The notes under the pieces were generated by a model that was not told the DNA's origin, ran no database searches, and saw only the letters and a list, made by a program, of their open reading frames with translations. Position numbers and translations under genes: made by a program. This document shows, one piece after another, positions 55,034 to 64,000 of a stretch of DNA of 64,000 nucleotides; the first letter of the stretch is position 1, and the number at the start of each line of letters is the position of its first letter. Source of the stretch: Mucilaginibacter mallensis (GTDB taxonomy: Bacteria > Bacteroidota > Bacteroidia > Sphingobacteriales > Sphingobacteriaceae); NCBI RefSeq assembly GCF_900105165.1, contig NZ_LT629740.1:2976001-3040000 (forward strand), given 5' to 3'.

Positions 55034-57334
55034 TTAATTTGGCAGGTTTTCGGTTACGTTTAATGTTATGCCCGCTTCAATTGATCTGACATATGCTTTA
55101 AGGCGATCATGATCATCTTTAAGCGCGGCCAGTTCTTTAGTAAGCTGTTGCGTGGCGCTGATATTAAGCATGAACAGGTGATTGTAGTCGACCGCTTTCA
55201 AATCATTTACCTGTTTGCCATATATCATCACATCATTATACTCATCAGCCTTACCGGCAACGCTGAAACAATTTTGATCAATAACCGCTACAGTTTTCTC
55301 TGCATCACCCGATGGCTTAACCAGCTTCACTATGTCGCCCTCGCTCAGGCCATGCGGAGTTGTCATCGCAAAAATCACATGGTCGTTCAGGGCTGTAACA
55401 CTGTCCGGTTTTTCATAAATATCGGGTATAAAGCCCTGACGACTCACAACAGCCTGGGGCACTAACGTTTCCAGTTCCTGTGCAATAAAACCTTTTGTAA
55501 AGTATGATTGTTCATTACGTGCGTCGATATATTGATAATCTGTCACCATTAGCTGGTTAAGCAGGTTCAGGCCAGCGGCCGGGTCGGCATGGGTAATGTC
55601 TTTTTTTATCCGCCTGTCAGAAAATCTGTTAAACGCAGTTCCACTAACGCTTCCGCTAACATCCAGGTCTTTGAATTTCCATAAACCACTTCCTTCAACT
55701 CTACCGATGGCTGTTAAATTCGAACCATCAGGATCGCAGTTAACAAACTCAAATCCTCCTTTTCCCTGGCCTTTGTTATTAATAAAGTTGGTTTCGCCAC
55801 CGCCTTTACTGCGGTTCCACGTTAAATATCCGCCCTGTCTATTGAGGGAACCACTTTCATAATCAAAATAAATTGCTCCATTTACCGTAAGCCGTGCATG
55901 CGGATTTTCATTACCTACACTTACAGATCCGTTAGTATCAATAATAAGAGTACGCGCAGTACCGGCACGTTTCCCGCTTGCATCCTCATAATCTGTAAAA
56001 AAGCACATAGGGGCCTTATTAGTAACAAATCTCATATTATAACCGGCTTTGGTTGAATACAGGCCAAGATCAGCAGTTTGCAGGTCTACATCTGCATCAC
56101 CTATTAGCTTGATACAACCATTATGTTTAAGGCTGACCCCTTCCCGAATGGTTATTTTACTGGCGACATCAAGGTTAGCGCCTATAGTACTGTTGCCGTC
56201 AACCCTCAATTCCGGAAGTTTCCACTCGCCACCTCCGCTTACTTTACCAATAGTTCTTTCATTGGAACCATCGGCGTCGGCATTAACAAATTCAAACCCC
56301 CCGGTCCCAGTGCCTTTGTTATTAACAAAACAGCTTTCACCCCGTCCGATACGGTTCCATATTAAATATCCGCCCTGGTTATTAGTTGTAACCGATTCTG
56401 AATTGAAGTAAATTGCTCCATTTACAGCAAGCCGCGCGCAGGGCTGAGTATTTATAGCTGTACTTATACCAACAGATCTATTACTGCCTACAATAAGCGT
56501 AGGTTCTGTACCTATACGGCCGTCGCTGGCATCCTTGTAATCTGTAAAGAAATACATAGGTTGTTCGTTAGTAACAAATCTCATCCACCGGTTGGGAAGT
56601 GTTGAATACAAACCAAGGTCAGTGGTTATTACATCTACATCCTTATCTCCCGTTAACTTAATGCAGCCACTATTTTTAAGGCGAATACCCGTGGCGGAAA
56701 TGTTACCATTCACATCAAGTTTAGTTTCGGGCTTTGCTACGCCTATGCCGATGTTGCCATCAACGAGTAATTCTGAAAGTTTCCACTCGCCATCTCCATC
56801 AACTTTACCAATAGATTTCATGTTCGCCCCGTCAGCATCGCAATTAATAAACTCAAACCCTCCCTTTCCTTCGCCCCTGTTATTAATAAAATTGGTTTCA
56901 CCGACACTGCCACTACGGTTCCACGATAAATATCCGCCCTGTTTATTCGGAGAAAGAATTTCGGAATTAAAATAAATTGCGCCACCCACAGTAAGCCGTG
57001 TATGTGGGTTAACTGCGCCTACGCCAATATTGCCGGTCTCCTCGTTTATCACAAGGCGGCTTGCCGTTTTATCGTCGGTAATGTTGAAGCCAGGGCTGCC
57101 ACCGACCGGGTTAAGATTGATCTTCCAGGGCGATTGTTTGGGATTATCTGACCGCGAAAAGGATAATACCTCTTGTGTGTCTCCGTTGCCGGTAATATGT
57201 ATACCGCCACCGCTTTCCCGCTCAATACCATCATCGTCTTTGTTGATGCCAGAATCGATCAGATCGGCAAAATCTTTCTCTGTAGGTATACTGTTAGTTT
57301 TAAACCTACTTTTAATTTCTGCTTTTGTAGCCAT
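55034..57334 (-). CDS. Tail fibre protein with triple repeat and S74 intramolecular chaperone
   Basis: A 766-aa protein. The N-terminus MATKAEIKSRFKTNSIPTEK is typical of fibre base domains. Three repeats of about 150 residues follow, each with RLTVGGAIYFNSE or a variant, GGYLTWNR, NNKGxGKGGFEFVN, a DGS...GKV/GEW stretch and LYST...MRFVTN. A C-terminal S74 peptidase/chaperone domain starts at SDRRIKKDI near residue 570, with the IAQELETLVPQAV motif; it may cleave itself off after trimerisation. The repeats would act as receptor-binding or spacer units. It probably sets target specificity. Confidence 0.9.
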   Translation of the reverse strand: MATKAEIKSRFKTNSIPTEKDFADLIDSGINKDDDGIERESGGGIHITGNGDTQEVLSFSRSDNPKQSPWKINLNPVGGSPGFNITDDKTASRLVINEETGNIGVGAVNPHTRLTVGGAIYFNSEILSPNKQGGYLSWNRSGSVGETNFINNRGEGKGGFEFINCDADGANMKSIGKVDGDGEWKLSELLVDGNIGIGVAKPETKLDVNGNISATGIRLKNSGCIKLTGDKDVDVITTDLGLYSTLPNRWMRFVTNEQPMYFFTDYKDASDGRIGTEPTLIVGSNRSVGISTAINTQPCARLAVNGAIYFNSESVTTNNQGGYLIWNRIGRGESCFVNNKGTGTGGFEFVNADADGSNERTIGKVSGGGEWKLPELRVDGNSTIGANLDVASKITIREGVSLKHNGCIKLIGDADVDLQTADLGLYSTKAGYNMRFVTNKAPMCFFTDYEDASGKRAGTARTLIIDTNGSVSVGNENPHARLTVNGAIYFDYESGSLNRQGGYLTWNRSKGGGETNFINNKGQGKGGFEFVNCDPDGSNLTAIGRVEGSGLWKFKDLDVSGSVSGTAFNRFSDRRIKKDITHADPAAGLNLLNQLMVTDYQYIDARNEQSYFTKGFIAQELETLVPQAVVSRQGFIPDIYEKPDSVTALNDHVIFAMTTPHGLSEGDIVKLVKPSGDAEKTVAVIDQNCFSVAGKADEYNDVMIYGKQVNDLKAVDYNHLFMLNISATQQLTKELAALKDDHDRLKAYVRSIEAGITLNVTENLPN

Positions 57335-57356
57335 GGCTTTTTATTTTTAATATTTT

Positions 57357-60300
57357 TTAATAAACTCTAAAATCCAGCGCAATTTCCATGTAACCTATAC
57401 CCACTCTCGGATCAAGCGGCACATCGTCGTCTTCCATCAAATGAATAGTATGAGTTGGTGCAGATACCAGGATGACATCGGTATTTTGCGTGTTCATTGG
57501 TTTGATATCCTCATATGTCCCATCTGCCGTACCCTGCGCAAGCGAAAGTGTTGCTACATGATCAATGTAAGGCAGTTTGGCAATAAAATACACAACTACG
57601 TTCTGATATACAGCGCCGCCGATAATCAGGTCCGCATCGTGGTCAAAGGCCCAGGGCGAAAACAGTTTTTTAAGGTCGGTATTTAATTGCTGCCGGTAAT
57701 ATTCCTTGCTTAAGCCTTTTTTAATGCTTACCAGTGTTTTAACCCTTATTTTTACATAAACCGCGTTTCTAACTTTAATTTCGGCAAATGGCGGCGTGCG
57801 GCGTTCTAACCATGCGGTAATGCGTTGAAGCAGATTTACCGATGCCCGGGGTTCAAAGGAATTGAATGCTGCATTCCGCCTAATATCGGGTACGACAACA
57901 ATATCTACTGCACCACTAAGCTCGTTTTGCGCAGGTGTGTTAACCGGGATACATTTTACCTTATAAACCTCAGGGAAGTTTTCCAGTACCAGGCGCTCAT
58001 AGTCCCATAGCGTAAGTGCCCGATTCTTGTGTCTGATGCGTTCGCTCACCCTCGTATAGAACATATTGTCCTGCTCGGCTGGCCGGCCGTGTTCAGACGG
58101 GTAAGGCTGATTCAATTTAGCTATGCCCGCAAAGTCTTGCTGCGCCTTCTTAATGCTTCCCGGTGGAAGCGCGGCATCATAGTGCTCGCCGGCATCTCCG
58201 GGGTCTGTAAACACCGTTGCTACGGCCTGGGCGGCAATATCGACAATGGCTGGCAAGGCGGCCACATTCTCGTGGGCAGTAGCGCTAAGCCAATATAAAC
58301 CTTCCTGAAAAAGCGTATTATTATCCGTTATTTCATCGGGAATGCTAAACTCGATTATTCCGTTGCCTGTCAAGTTATTTGTGGTATCGGTAACAATACA
58401 CGCTGCCGGAAGCGGCTCCCATGTATTATTGCGCAAAAAGCTCCAGGTAAGCACAGGCGGTGTCAGCTCTGGATTGGCCGTTGCCTGGGCAAGCTGAAAC
58501 AATAGGGACAGGTTTTGATTTTTTTGCGCACCGCTGATGCCAATATACAGATGCCCTTGTTCTTTAAAAACCGGCAGCAGGCTAAATGGTTGAAGCAGCC
58601 CTTCACTGAGTTTGGCATAACCGAAAGGGCCAATACGAAAAATTGTGGCCGGGGCACCCCATGTTTCTGCACCAAGGGTAAAAGTCGTGGTATAGTCGAC
58701 AGTAAATCGCTGAAGTTTTGGAGCATAAGGTGGATTCAGAATATATTTCTTCAGCTCATCATTGCTATAGTTTACCATCTGGAGCGTTTGCAAAATGGGG
58801 TAAACGCCGTGATTAAAATCCTGTAGTAGTTCCAGGCCGAAATAGCGTTTCTGGCTCACCACATCATCACGGTTGTCTAAAACGTCCATTGGCAATTCTT
58901 CATCGGTTTTTGCCAACGTAATGGTATTGTCCTCAAAAAGGTTAATGTCTTTATCCACAAGAACCTTTGGCGTATGATCGGTGTACATGCGAACCCTGGC
59001 TTTGAACCCAAAGTCGATAGTGAGGTCTTTTCCCTTGGCTGTTTTATCAGCTACAGCCTGGTAATCTTTATAATAGTTTTCGAAACTGGCAGGTTTATTA
59101 ATCCATGTAAAGTTGAGCGATAAGGTATTGAGACTTTTAGCTGCCAGCTCGGGATGGGTAAAATAAAAATTATTCCCCGCTTGCGGCTGTACCCCGAAAG
59201 GCTCAAACGGTTTCTGCGGACTCAGTTCGGCAAAGTCATTCTGTATGCGCAGCAATTGCAGGCCTTTTACGCTTACCTCGGCCTTTATTTCTTTTATTTC
59301 CATGTCCTGGAAATAATCGTACCAACGCTCAACACCATTCACCTCTTCGCTGCCGGTTTTGCTGCTTTGGTGGTTTAGTAATAAAGCCAATATCGGTCTG
59401 TCAGCCGCTATATGGCGCATGGACGGCGGCAATAGTTGCTGATCTGCATCAACCGTTTTTTGAGTACTTACATTCAACCTGATGCGCAGCACATCAAAAT
59501 TATCATACAGCAGTTCTGCCTTGCTATCGGTTATTTCTTTCCAATCATTGCCCTTACCCAGCAGGTACCTGAATGGCGGTTGCTTAGTTTCACTCAGCTC
59601 TTTTTTTAACCTTGCTAATTTAAGCGGGCTGCCTGCCTGAATTTTTAGCTGAAGGTTGATAATACGCTCTCCCTCCGACAATGCAAAATGTGGCGAGGAA
59701 ATTGCGAAACCCAGCGCAACTATGCGCATTTGCACAGCATCTTCATTTTTGCCCAGGGCAATAGGCCCGGTTTTATCAGCAATATTGGTATGCTTGTTCA
59801 GTACATCCGCTGCCTGGATATCATACCAGTGTTGAAAGGCTGGTAACTCATAAAATTTACCTTTCTTTTCCAGCACACCGGCAAGTATCTCATACGCAAT
59901 TACCCAATCGGCATCAGTAATATTCTTCTGCTTTTCAATCAGTACAGCCAGTTGTTTAAAATCGACAAAGGAGAGCAATAGGTCGCGCTTAATATACAGC
60001 GCTGCACGCGATTGCTCTTCAGATTGATTTTGCTGCGGCGGGTCATCGTTTGGAAAAAAATTGTTTAGGTGCAGAAAAACATCTTTGGTTATCCTTTTTT
60101 CCATAAACAACGGCATCATCCCGTTTTCACCACCCATAATCTCTCCTATCAGGGCAAACAAAGGCAATGTATCGCGTATAGCAAGGCGCTGCAGATGTAT
60201 TTTATGCCGCTGGTAAGCCTGCCTGAGGTTTTGTATGACCTGGTAAAAACTTACCGTACCCGGTTTTGCCAAAGCATAGTTTACAGCGTCTTCAAGTTCG

Positions 60301-61112
60301 TCAGTTTTAAGCTGGTATTTTGCCGCAGTCTCGCTGAGCAATGTTTTGTTAATATCCTTACCGTCATAAAATAAGAGCGGATCGAACGTATCGTAATCTA
60401 ACGCAATGCTGAGCAGATCTTTAATTGTCTCTTTCGGATTGCCCTGGCCCATACTGGCCGGTTTTATTTTTTCCGTATCGACAAACAGGGTCTTAATACC
60501 GGCAATAGCCGCCCGTGTAATCAGGGTTTCTTTTTGCGTACGGTATAATAGATCAAGGCCATTCATATCCTTCCCTGCGTTTAGTGCCGTGTCTTTAGGT
60601 AATAATAACTGATTAACCTGCGGCGATAGCTGTACAATAACATTGGCTACGTCAGGCACCGGTTTCCGTTTGCTGAGGCCCAGCAGTTGGTGATAATAAA
60701 AATCGAGATGTTGTTTTGAAAATGTATTTAGCTGTTTCTGAACCTTTTCCAGCAATTTTAAAAATATTATAAAAAGCGCCAGGTGCGGCGATGAAAAAGC
60801 CTGAGCTGCTGCCGGGTAATTTTCAGTAAATGCTTCCGTGTTTTCTATAAAAGCGGCAAGGTCTTCAAACCACTCTTTTTCCCGGCCTTGGTATAAGGGG
60901 TGCGTTAAAAAACCTGTCCACGTGCCCGCCTGTTGATTTTGTTCATTATAGAAGTTCAGGTGCTCCGCCAATTCCCGCGCAAAATGTATAAAATCTTCCA
61001 GGCGGCGTTCATCAACCTTAATATTGTCCGGGTTTAATTCAGGCGATACCCGAGCCAACTGGCTTAGGCCATCGCGGTATTTAATATGCTGAGGGTTTAA
61101 TTTGCTGATCAT
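57357..61112 (-). CDS. Baseplate J-like protein (Afp11-like)
   Basis: A 1251-aa protein, large for a J homologue, as in eCIS. The C-terminal gp47/J-type module contains NMFYTRVSERIRHKNRALT, TLWDYERLVLENFPEVYKVKC and VDIVVVPDIRR; the central part is beta-rich and the N-terminus helical. It forms the baseplate core with gp25. It lies 11 bases from the PAAR-like gene and 22 from the fibre gene. Confidence 0.88.
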   Translation of the reverse strand: MISKLNPQHIKYRDGLSQLARVSPELNPDNIKVDERRLEDFIHFARELAEHLNFYNEQNQQAGTWTGFLTHPLYQGREKEWFEDLAAFIENTEAFTENYPAAAQAFSSPHLALFIIFLKLLEKVQKQLNTFSKQHLDFYYHQLLGLSKRKPVPDVANVIVQLSPQVNQLLLPKDTALNAGKDMNGLDLLYRTQKETLITRAAIAGIKTLFVDTEKIKPASMGQGNPKETIKDLLSIALDYDTFDPLLFYDGKDINKTLLSETAAKYQLKTDELEDAVNYALAKPGTVSFYQVIQNLRQAYQRHKIHLQRLAIRDTLPLFALIGEIMGGENGMMPLFMEKRITKDVFLHLNNFFPNDDPPQQNQSEEQSRAALYIKRDLLLSFVDFKQLAVLIEKQKNITDADWVIAYEILAGVLEKKGKFYELPAFQHWYDIQAADVLNKHTNIADKTGPIALGKNEDAVQMRIVALGFAISSPHFALSEGERIINLQLKIQAGSPLKLARLKKELSETKQPPFRYLLGKGNDWKEITDSKAELLYDNFDVLRIRLNVSTQKTVDADQQLLPPSMRHIAADRPILALLLNHQSSKTGSEEVNGVERWYDYFQDMEIKEIKAEVSVKGLQLLRIQNDFAELSPQKPFEPFGVQPQAGNNFYFTHPELAAKSLNTLSLNFTWINKPASFENYYKDYQAVADKTAKGKDLTIDFGFKARVRMYTDHTPKVLVDKDINLFEDNTITLAKTDEELPMDVLDNRDDVVSQKRYFGLELLQDFNHGVYPILQTLQMVNYSNDELKKYILNPPYAPKLQRFTVDYTTTFTLGAETWGAPATIFRIGPFGYAKLSEGLLQPFSLLPVFKEQGHLYIGISGAQKNQNLSLLFQLAQATANPELTPPVLTWSFLRNNTWEPLPAACIVTDTTNNLTGNGIIEFSIPDEITDNNTLFQEGLYWLSATAHENVAALPAIVDIAAQAVATVFTDPGDAGEHYDAALPPGSIKKAQQDFAGIAKLNQPYPSEHGRPAEQDNMFYTRVSERIRHKNRALTLWDYERLVLENFPEVYKVKCIPVNTPAQNELSGAVDIVVVPDIRRNAAFNSFEPRASVNLLQRITAWLERRTPPFAEIKVRNAVYVKIRVKTLVSIKKGLSKEYYRQQLNTDLKKLFSPWAFDHDADLIIGGAVYQNVVVYFIAKLPYIDHVATLSLAQGTADGTYEDIKPMNTQNTDVILVSAPTHTIHLMEDDDVPLDPRVGIGYMEIALDFRVY

Positions 61113-61123
61113 GTCCGTTTATT

Positions 61124-61552
61124 TTAATCAGCCTTAAATTTTATGTTAAAACTCACCAACTGACCGGTCCCGCTATATTTAGGCACCGGATCGGGTTTGG
61201 GCGGCGGACTGCTTGGATCTTGAGCCGGACTTAGAACTTCGAAAACAGCCGTAAATACCGAGCCTTTCAGCAATATGGCCTTACCCCCATCTTTTGATTT
61301 TTTTGTAAGCTGATCTGCGCCTAATGCCGCAATTTTTAGTGTACCCGTTCCCGGTATAATAAACTGGGGGGTAATATAAGCGCAGCCCGGCACCTCAAGT
61401 TTTTTTTCATCCCCCTCAACACAGATTTTCTTTCCGCTTAAAGTGCTTTTGCCCGATCCTGTAAGACGGCCTGGCCTAACAACCACGATGGCAGCCCCGA
61501 AAGCTGGTGTAAATACGGCTTGATCGCCATCGGTTATCACAATATCAGTCAT
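61124..61552 (-). CDS. PAAR-like spike-tip protein (Afp10-like)
   Basis: A 142-aa protein. A GSGKSTLSGKKICVEGDE motif followed by a Cys-containing strand and GTGTLKI resembles PAAR-type repeats that cap VgrG spikes. A proline-rich linker (SSPPPKPDPVPKYSG) precedes the C-terminal strand. It lies between the gp25-like gene and the J-like gene. No effector domain is fused. Confidence 0.75.
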   Translation of the reverse strand: MTDIVITDGDQAVFTPAFGAAIVVVRPGRLTGSGKSTLSGKKICVEGDEKKLEVPGCAYITPQFIIPGTGTLKIAALGADQLTKKSKDGGKAILLKGSVFTAVFEVLSPAQDPSSPPPKPDPVPKYSGTGQLVSFNIKFKAD

Positions 61553-61561
61553 GGGGTTTAA

Positions 61562-61966
61562 TTAAGTGTTGGCTTCATTTAAATAAAAGGGATAAATCAT
61601 GTTATACCTGTTATTAGTGGCGAGTATCGTGTAAACAATAGCAATATCCAGCCGCCCCTGCAAGTCGCTTACACTAACCTGCACGTTTTCGGTTATTATA
61701 CGCGGTTCGTTTTTCAATATAGCGGTTGTAACACTGTCTTGTAATGAATTAATCAAGCTTTGGCTCATTTCTTCAAAAACATAACCCGACATATCTGAGC
61801 CGTATTCCGGGAACATCACCCTTTCTTTGAGCGCAGTAGAAAAAAGAATAAAAAGACTCTGGTTAATATCTTCCTCGGCTGATACCATGGCCACCTGGTT
61901 GCCATTGGCAAAAAACTGTGGCGGAAAACTCCACCCTCTGCCCAGAAATGCTTCCTGATTATCCAT
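61562..61966 (-). CDS. gp25-like baseplate wedge protein (Afp9-like)
   Basis: A 134-aa protein of the GPW/gp25 family: FLGRGWSFPPQF, then EEDINQSLFILFSTALKERVMFPEYGSDM and EPRI (ILKNEPRIITEN). This is the lysozyme-fold wedge protein that initiates sheath assembly on the baseplate. It starts 27 bases after the 54-aa gene stop and precedes the PAAR-like gene. Confidence 0.92.
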   Translation of the reverse strand: MDNQEAFLGRGWSFPPQFFANGNQVAMVSAEEDINQSLFILFSTALKERVMFPEYGSDMSGYVFEEMSQSLINSLQDSVTTAILKNEPRIITENVQVSVSDLQGRLDIAIVYTILATNNRYNMIYPFYLNEANT

Positions 61967-61993
61967 TAGTGTTGGTTAAATTAGCTTCTCTAA

Positions 61994-62158
61994 TTATGCT
62001 TTCTGCTCTTCTGAGGCTTCGCTATTGGCAAGCTGCGCCTGTGCCTGTGCCTGAATTTTCTCTATCAGTGCAAATACCGACACATAACTTTTACCCCCCA
62101 GGGCTTCAAGTACCGTATTTATTTCATCTAAGCTAAATGTTAAGGTTATTTCTTTCAT
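61994..62158 (-). CDS. Small eCIS-associated protein, 54 aa
   Basis: Reading from an ATG at 62158 gives MKEITLTFSLDEINTVLEAL, then GGKSYVSVFALIEKIQAQ, two helices and an acidic tail ending EEQKA. It starts 12 bases after the VgrG-like stop and ends 27 bases before the gp25-like start, which fits a coupled eCIS gene. It may be a small adaptor in the baseplate (inference). Its function is unknown. Confidence 0.75.
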   Translation of the reverse strand: MKEITLTFSLDEINTVLEALGGKSYVSVFALIEKIQAQAQAQLANSEASEEQKA

Positions 62159-62170
62159 TGTTTGTCGTTA

Positions 62171-63817
62171 TCAGGTTAAATCTATTTTTGATCCTTTTAT
62201 ATTGATGTTCTTTCCGTCAATGCGCACATCGCCATCTGCTTTAAGCATAATATCTTTATTGCTTTTTAACAAAATACCTTCATCGCTAAGGCTTATTTTG
62301 TTGTCATTTGTGTCGCTTATTTCAATTAAATGATTTTCCTCATCAATCAGTATGCTGCGCTGGTCTGAGGTGCTGATACTGACGGTTTTCTTTTCGTCGT
62401 TAAAGATCATTTTTAAACCTTGCCGGGTTACCACTCCTTTTTCCGGATTTTTCTCAGCAGGTACCAAAGGGGGTTGTTGTTTTTTGCCAAATAATGAACC
62501 TAAAATTATCGGGAAACGCGGATCTTCATTTAGAAAACCTAATACCACTTCATCGCCAGTTTCCGGCCAAAAAACAATCCCGTGTTGCTCGCCCCCATCC
62601 AAAGTGGCCATGCGGGCATGAACGCTCTTGTCTTTACTGTCTATACCAGCAACCGCTACCTTTACCATAAAACCATATTGGGCATCGGTTTCCAGCGCCT
62701 CTACAATACCTGTTTGCAGGCCACCTATACCTGGCAGCAGGCCTGCGGCTTTTGCATCAGCTGTTTGCATGGCCGAAGAAAAACTTTCGGCCGAAGTACC
62801 AAACTGACAGGTAGTTAACCATCCATCGGTAGTTACCTGGTGACGTATACCACTCACCATATTCTTTCCTGTAAATTTCTTGCCCACCCCTTTTAGGCTG
62901 AACATATTACCTACGCATATATCCAACGTACCCGAAGTAGTGAAACTGCCCTTAAGCATTGCCATATGGCTTTTTAGCGTTTGTGATTCTGCCCATGCGC
63001 TGGCCTCCGTCTCGGGCATTGGTACCGCTGAAAGAAGACTATTCTCTTTAAATCCTATAGCCGCGGCTGCAGCGCGCGGTTTTAAATTACCCTGATCAAT
63101 ACTGAAATTGACTGAGGGCGACATGGTTGTCAGGTTTAGTTCATCAGGGTTCCATATGCTGCTTTTAAAACCGGTGTACTGGCTGCCTGCATCAAGCTCT
63201 ATTTCAAAATCAAGCAGGCTAATGCCTACTTCAAATTCCATAACCGCAGCCTTTGTAAAATCGGGTTTGGTTACAGATATAGCACCATTGTCGGTAATCA
63301 CCAATAAACCGTTAGCCTCGGCACGTGTAAGCATCATGTCCCAGTTTGTTGCCTGGTACTGCACTATTTGTGTATGCACAGTTTCCGTTGCATCAACCAG
63401 GGCATTCAACCCATCCGATTCAATTAGCTTACTTATCAGCTCACCGTCGGTTAAATCACTGAATACGTTACTATTGCGCGTGCTGGTCATCCTTATCACT
63501 TTGTCGCTCAATTCCACGCTCAGCACACAACCTTCGGCAGTTTGCCGGAGCGCTTGTTTCATAACGATACCTTTAAACGCTGTTCTTCCATTTTCACTAC
63601 CTGTGCTGTACCCCAGTGAAACCTCTACTTCTTTACCCAGGTCGAAAAAATCGCCGTCGCTTATTTTGAATTCCTGTTTGGCATAATCTCCATCTATCAG
63701 CAACAGTTCTGCATAAGGTACCCGGTTCACTTCCCGTGCAATATCAACCGCTAACAGCTGATAATCGGCCGACATAACTGTTCCGTTGCTTTTTATGGTG
63801 ATGGTTACAACACTCAT
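62171..63817 (-). CDS. VgrG-like spike protein (Afp8-like)
   Basis: A 548-aa protein. A gp27/phage-D-like domain (about 1-370) is followed by a gp5 OB-fold domain with GIVFWPETGDEVVLGFL and FPIILGSLFG (about 375-460) and a C-terminal beta spike of repeats (ISDTNDNKISLSDEG, LKADGDVRIDGKNI). This forms the puncturing tip on which the PAAR-like protein sits. It starts 1 base after the LysM gene stop. Confidence 0.92.
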   Translation of the reverse strand: MSVVTITIKSNGTVMSADYQLLAVDIAREVNRVPYAELLLIDGDYAKQEFKISDGDFFDLGKEVEVSLGYSTGSENGRTAFKGIVMKQALRQTAEGCVLSVELSDKVIRMTSTRNSNVFSDLTDGELISKLIESDGLNALVDATETVHTQIVQYQATNWDMMLTRAEANGLLVITDNGAISVTKPDFTKAAVMEFEVGISLLDFEIELDAGSQYTGFKSSIWNPDELNLTTMSPSVNFSIDQGNLKPRAAAAAIGFKENSLLSAVPMPETEASAWAESQTLKSHMAMLKGSFTTSGTLDICVGNMFSLKGVGKKFTGKNMVSGIRHQVTTDGWLTTCQFGTSAESFSSAMQTADAKAAGLLPGIGGLQTGIVEALETDAQYGFMVKVAVAGIDSKDKSVHARMATLDGGEQHGIVFWPETGDEVVLGFLNEDPRFPIILGSLFGKKQQPPLVPAEKNPEKGVVTRQGLKMIFNDEKKTVSISTSDQRSILIDEENHLIEISDTNDNKISLSDEGILLKSNKDIMLKADGDVRIDGKNINIKGSKIDLT

Positions 63818-63818
63818 C

Positions 63819-64000
63819 TTATTTCTCTATTGGTGGAAAAAATAATTCCTGACCTGGTTTCAAATCGCGAAAACTCAGCAGCTTATTAGCCTGAGCTACG
63901 TGGATGTAATAGTTTTCTGAACCATATATTTCTTTACAAAGCAAAGGCAGTGTATCATGTGCTTTCACAACCCGTTTGTGGGTTAAATCGGGTGATGACT
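63819..64000 (-). CDS. LysM domain protein (Afp7-like), 5' part beyond the window
   Basis: The open frame read from the window end gives a C-terminal LysM motif: VVKAHDTLPLLCKEIYG, IHVAQANKLLSFRDLKPG, ending in LFFPPIEK. The upstream part is cut off at 64000. LysM proteins in eCIS operons bridge the tube and spike. Sheath and tube genes probably lie further upstream on the minus strand. Confidence 0.85.
   Translation of the reverse strand, partial: SSPDLTHKRVVKAHDTLPLLCKEIYGSENYYIHVAQANKLLSFRDLKPGQELFFPPIEK

Noticed and set aside
55034..57334. Regular repeats in the fibre gene as a CRISPR-like array
   Set aside because: Units are ~450 bases, diverged and coding; there are no short direct repeats with spacers.

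Overview
The window looks like a chromosome segment of a Bacteroidota, probably a Sphingobacteriaceae member of the Mucilaginibacter/Pedobacter type. Three things point there: -7 boxes of the TAnnTTTG kind in front of several genes, Bacteroidota-restricted families (DUF4199, DUF3822, CarboxypepD_reg-like, BatA-like proteins), and the absence of strong Shine-Dalgarno sequences. The genus is an inference from gene content. No CRISPR array or intact insertion sequence was seen.

Layout. (1) 1-16.8 kb is mostly core genome: a minus-strand run (BatA-like protein, dihydroorotase-like protein, an acidic protein, two DUF4199 membrane proteins), a RecD-like helicase, DUF3822-rsmD-coaD, a Nudix gene head to head with pyrE, an SRPBCC protein, an ABC-F ATPase, tRNA-Lys(CTT), an AraC regulator, a DUF1348 protein and a GH5 glycosidase. 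(2) 16.9-25.5 kb is one tightly packed minus-strand operon: Ser/Thr kinase, FhaA-like protein, a 32-aa membrane peptide, PP2C phosphatase, a 1351-aa fusion of a SEDS glycosyltransferase with a class B penicillin-binding protein, and a second FHA protein. It resembles the actinobacterial pknA/B-pbpA-rodA-pstP-fha cluster and suggests phospho-signalling that controls peptidoglycan synthesis. (3) 25.8-37.3 kb holds a lipoprotein / membrane protein / histidine kinase / LuxR-type regulator set, a large protein with a duplicated domain, an MprF-like lysyl-phosphatidylglycerol synthase followed by two AcvB/VirJ-type hydrolases, and two outer-membrane beta-barrel proteins.

(4) 39.5-64 kb is an extracellular contractile injection system (eCIS, Afp/PVC-like) locus. 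On the minus strand, in transcription order, are a LysM protein (cut by the window end), a VgrG-like spike, a 54-aa protein, gp25-like baseplate wedge, a PAAR-like tip, a baseplate J-like protein, a tail fibre with an S74 chaperone, an Afp12-like baseplate protein, a beta-rich protein, the tape-measure/terminator-type protein, the AAA+ ATPase and a DUF4157 cargo candidate. Sheath and tube genes would lie beyond base 64000. Facing this operon are three tandem DUF4157 cargo candidates and the stump of a fifth.

The most notable observation is that all four intact DUF4157 proteins share a near-constant N-terminal delivery module. It is joined to a divergent C-terminal domain whose conserved motifs (GxEFQ, ELExVT, FHPQxTVG, IIELRxLG) resemble the COOH-NH2 ligase (amidoligase / glutamine synthetase-like) fold. 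If this holds, the locus would encode a small, diversifying family of injected ligase-type effectors.
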